Assembly (NCBI GenBank): GCA_001796865.1
Contig: MGNQ01000004.1
Coordinates: forward strand, 1-20,673
Length of the DNA: 20,673 nucleotides
From: Chloroflexi bacterium RBG_16_56_11
Lineage (GTDB): Bacteria > Chloroflexota > Dehalococcoidia > Dehalococcoidales > RBG-16-60-22
Direction of reading: 5' to 3'
Part shown: one piece after another, positions 20,244-20,673 of the stretch
How positions within the stretch are numbered: position 1 is the stretch's first letter
How the letters are laid out: every line of letters begins with the position of its first letter
Notes under the pieces: generated by a model
Databases searched by the model: none
The model's input: the letters and a program-made list of their open reading frames with translations, nothing else
Told to the model about the DNA's origin: nothing
Program-made: the position numbers and the translations under genes

Positions 20244-20673
20244 ATGGATGTTTCTTCACTGGTTGAAATCAAGAAGAATACCAAAATTCCTGACATCAGC
20301 CCGGGCGATACCGTCAAGGTCAGCGCCAAAATCGTGGAAGGCGGCAAGGAGCGTATCCAGGTCTTCCAGGGCGTGGTCCTCAAGATAAAGCGCGGCGGTA
20401 ACGGCGCCGGCTTTACCGTCCGCCATGTCGCTTTCGGCATCGGCGTCGAGCGTACCTTCCCCTTCAACTCCCCCTTGGTGGAGAAGGTGGAGGTTGTCCG
20501 GCAGGGAAAGGTCCGCCGGTCACGCCTTTACTACCTGCGCGGGCTCAGCGGCAAAGAGGCCCGGCGTAAGATTAAACGCGTGGAAAGAAAGGTCAAGCAG
20601 ATAGGTGAGGAGCTGCTCCAACCGCAGCCCGAGGAGGTTATTGAGCCTCTGCCGGCTGAGACACCCGCGGCGA
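20244..20673 (+). CDS. rplS: 50S ribosomal protein bL19, cut by window edge
   Basis: The frame starts at ATG 20244, one base after the trmD stop, and is still open after 143 codons at the window end. SSLVEIKKNTKIPDISPGDT, VEGGKERIQVFQGVVLKIKR, FGIGVERTFPFNSPLVEKVE and GKVRRSRLYYLRGLSGKEAR are bL19 hallmarks. The usual protein ends near residue 115. Here it continues with a charged helix and an acidic Pro/Glu-rich tail (QPQPEEVIEPLPAETPAA), a C-terminal extension whose end is not seen. It lies in the mogA-trmD-rplS group, with AGGGAG as ribosome site. Confidence 0.96.
   Translation, partial: MDVSSLVEIKKNTKIPDISPGDTVKVSAKIVEGGKERIQVFQGVVLKIKRGGNGAGFTVRHVAFGIGVERTFPFNSPLVEKVEVVRQGKVRRSRLYYLRGLSGKEARRKIKRVERKVKQIGEELLQPQPEEVIEPLPAETPAA

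Noticed and set aside
1..20673. CRISPR arrays, insertion sequences or transposases
   Set aside because: I found no evenly spaced direct repeats and no transposase or integrase motifs in any frame; only the tail/hicA duplications and single palindromes are present.

Overview
The window is a bacterial chromosome segment, most likely from an uncultured member of the Dehalococcoidia (Chloroflexota). This is an inference from four things. The division cluster is stripped down to mraZ-rsmH-ftsA-ftsZ with no murein-synthesis genes. The FtsZ T3 loop reads GAGGDHHVG rather than the usual GAGANP type. Several tiny zinc-ribbon and helix-turn-helix proteins are scattered between housekeeping genes. Short palindromic intergenic repeats also occur, one of them read through into the end of leuS.

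Left part (1-5041), accessory and visibly more AT-rich. A minus-strand operon of three tightly packed genes runs from 3852 down to 234: a DUF4160 protein, a three-part regulator (receiver-like N-terminus, DUF2442-like middle, XRE helix-turn-helix), and an 845-residue protein joining a coiled coil, a zinc cluster, a TOTE-type archaeo-eukaryotic primase domain and an XPB/UvrB-like SF2 helicase. Its promoter contains a perfect 7-bp inverted repeat between the -35 and -10 boxes. Next to it is a hicA-hicB toxin-antitoxin pair. The DNA from 1 to 4970 looks like two tandem units ending at the 3' end of a tRNA-Gln gene. Each unit starts with the same 75-90 bp end of an unidentified reading frame (1-78 and 4256-4342). 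Each ends with the hicA 5' region plus the tRNA terminator, intact at 4727-4970 and decayed at 4005-4262. I read this as a defence-type island that grew at a tRNA gene.

Middle part (5042-8906): small genes separated by long spacers. They are an XRE-like protein, a C/H zinc-binding protein, a 37-residue basic peptide with a strong ribosome site, a CxxC zinc ribbon, an AEC-family transporter, tRNA-Leu(CAA), and a DinB-fold protein ending in eight prolines.

Right part (8907-20673), housekeeping and GC-rich. The plus-strand operon leuS-proC-cvpA converges on the minus-strand group rsmD-coaD-ferredoxin. The minus-strand division operon mraZ-rsmH-ftsA-ftsZ ends in a strong terminator preceded by two more hairpins, and carries three TGG(G/T)N MraZ boxes at 10-bp spacing beside its promoter. 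Divergent from mraZ, the plus-strand group mogA-trmD-rplS runs off the window. LeuRS has an unusual insertion of about 110 residues next to its editing domain.
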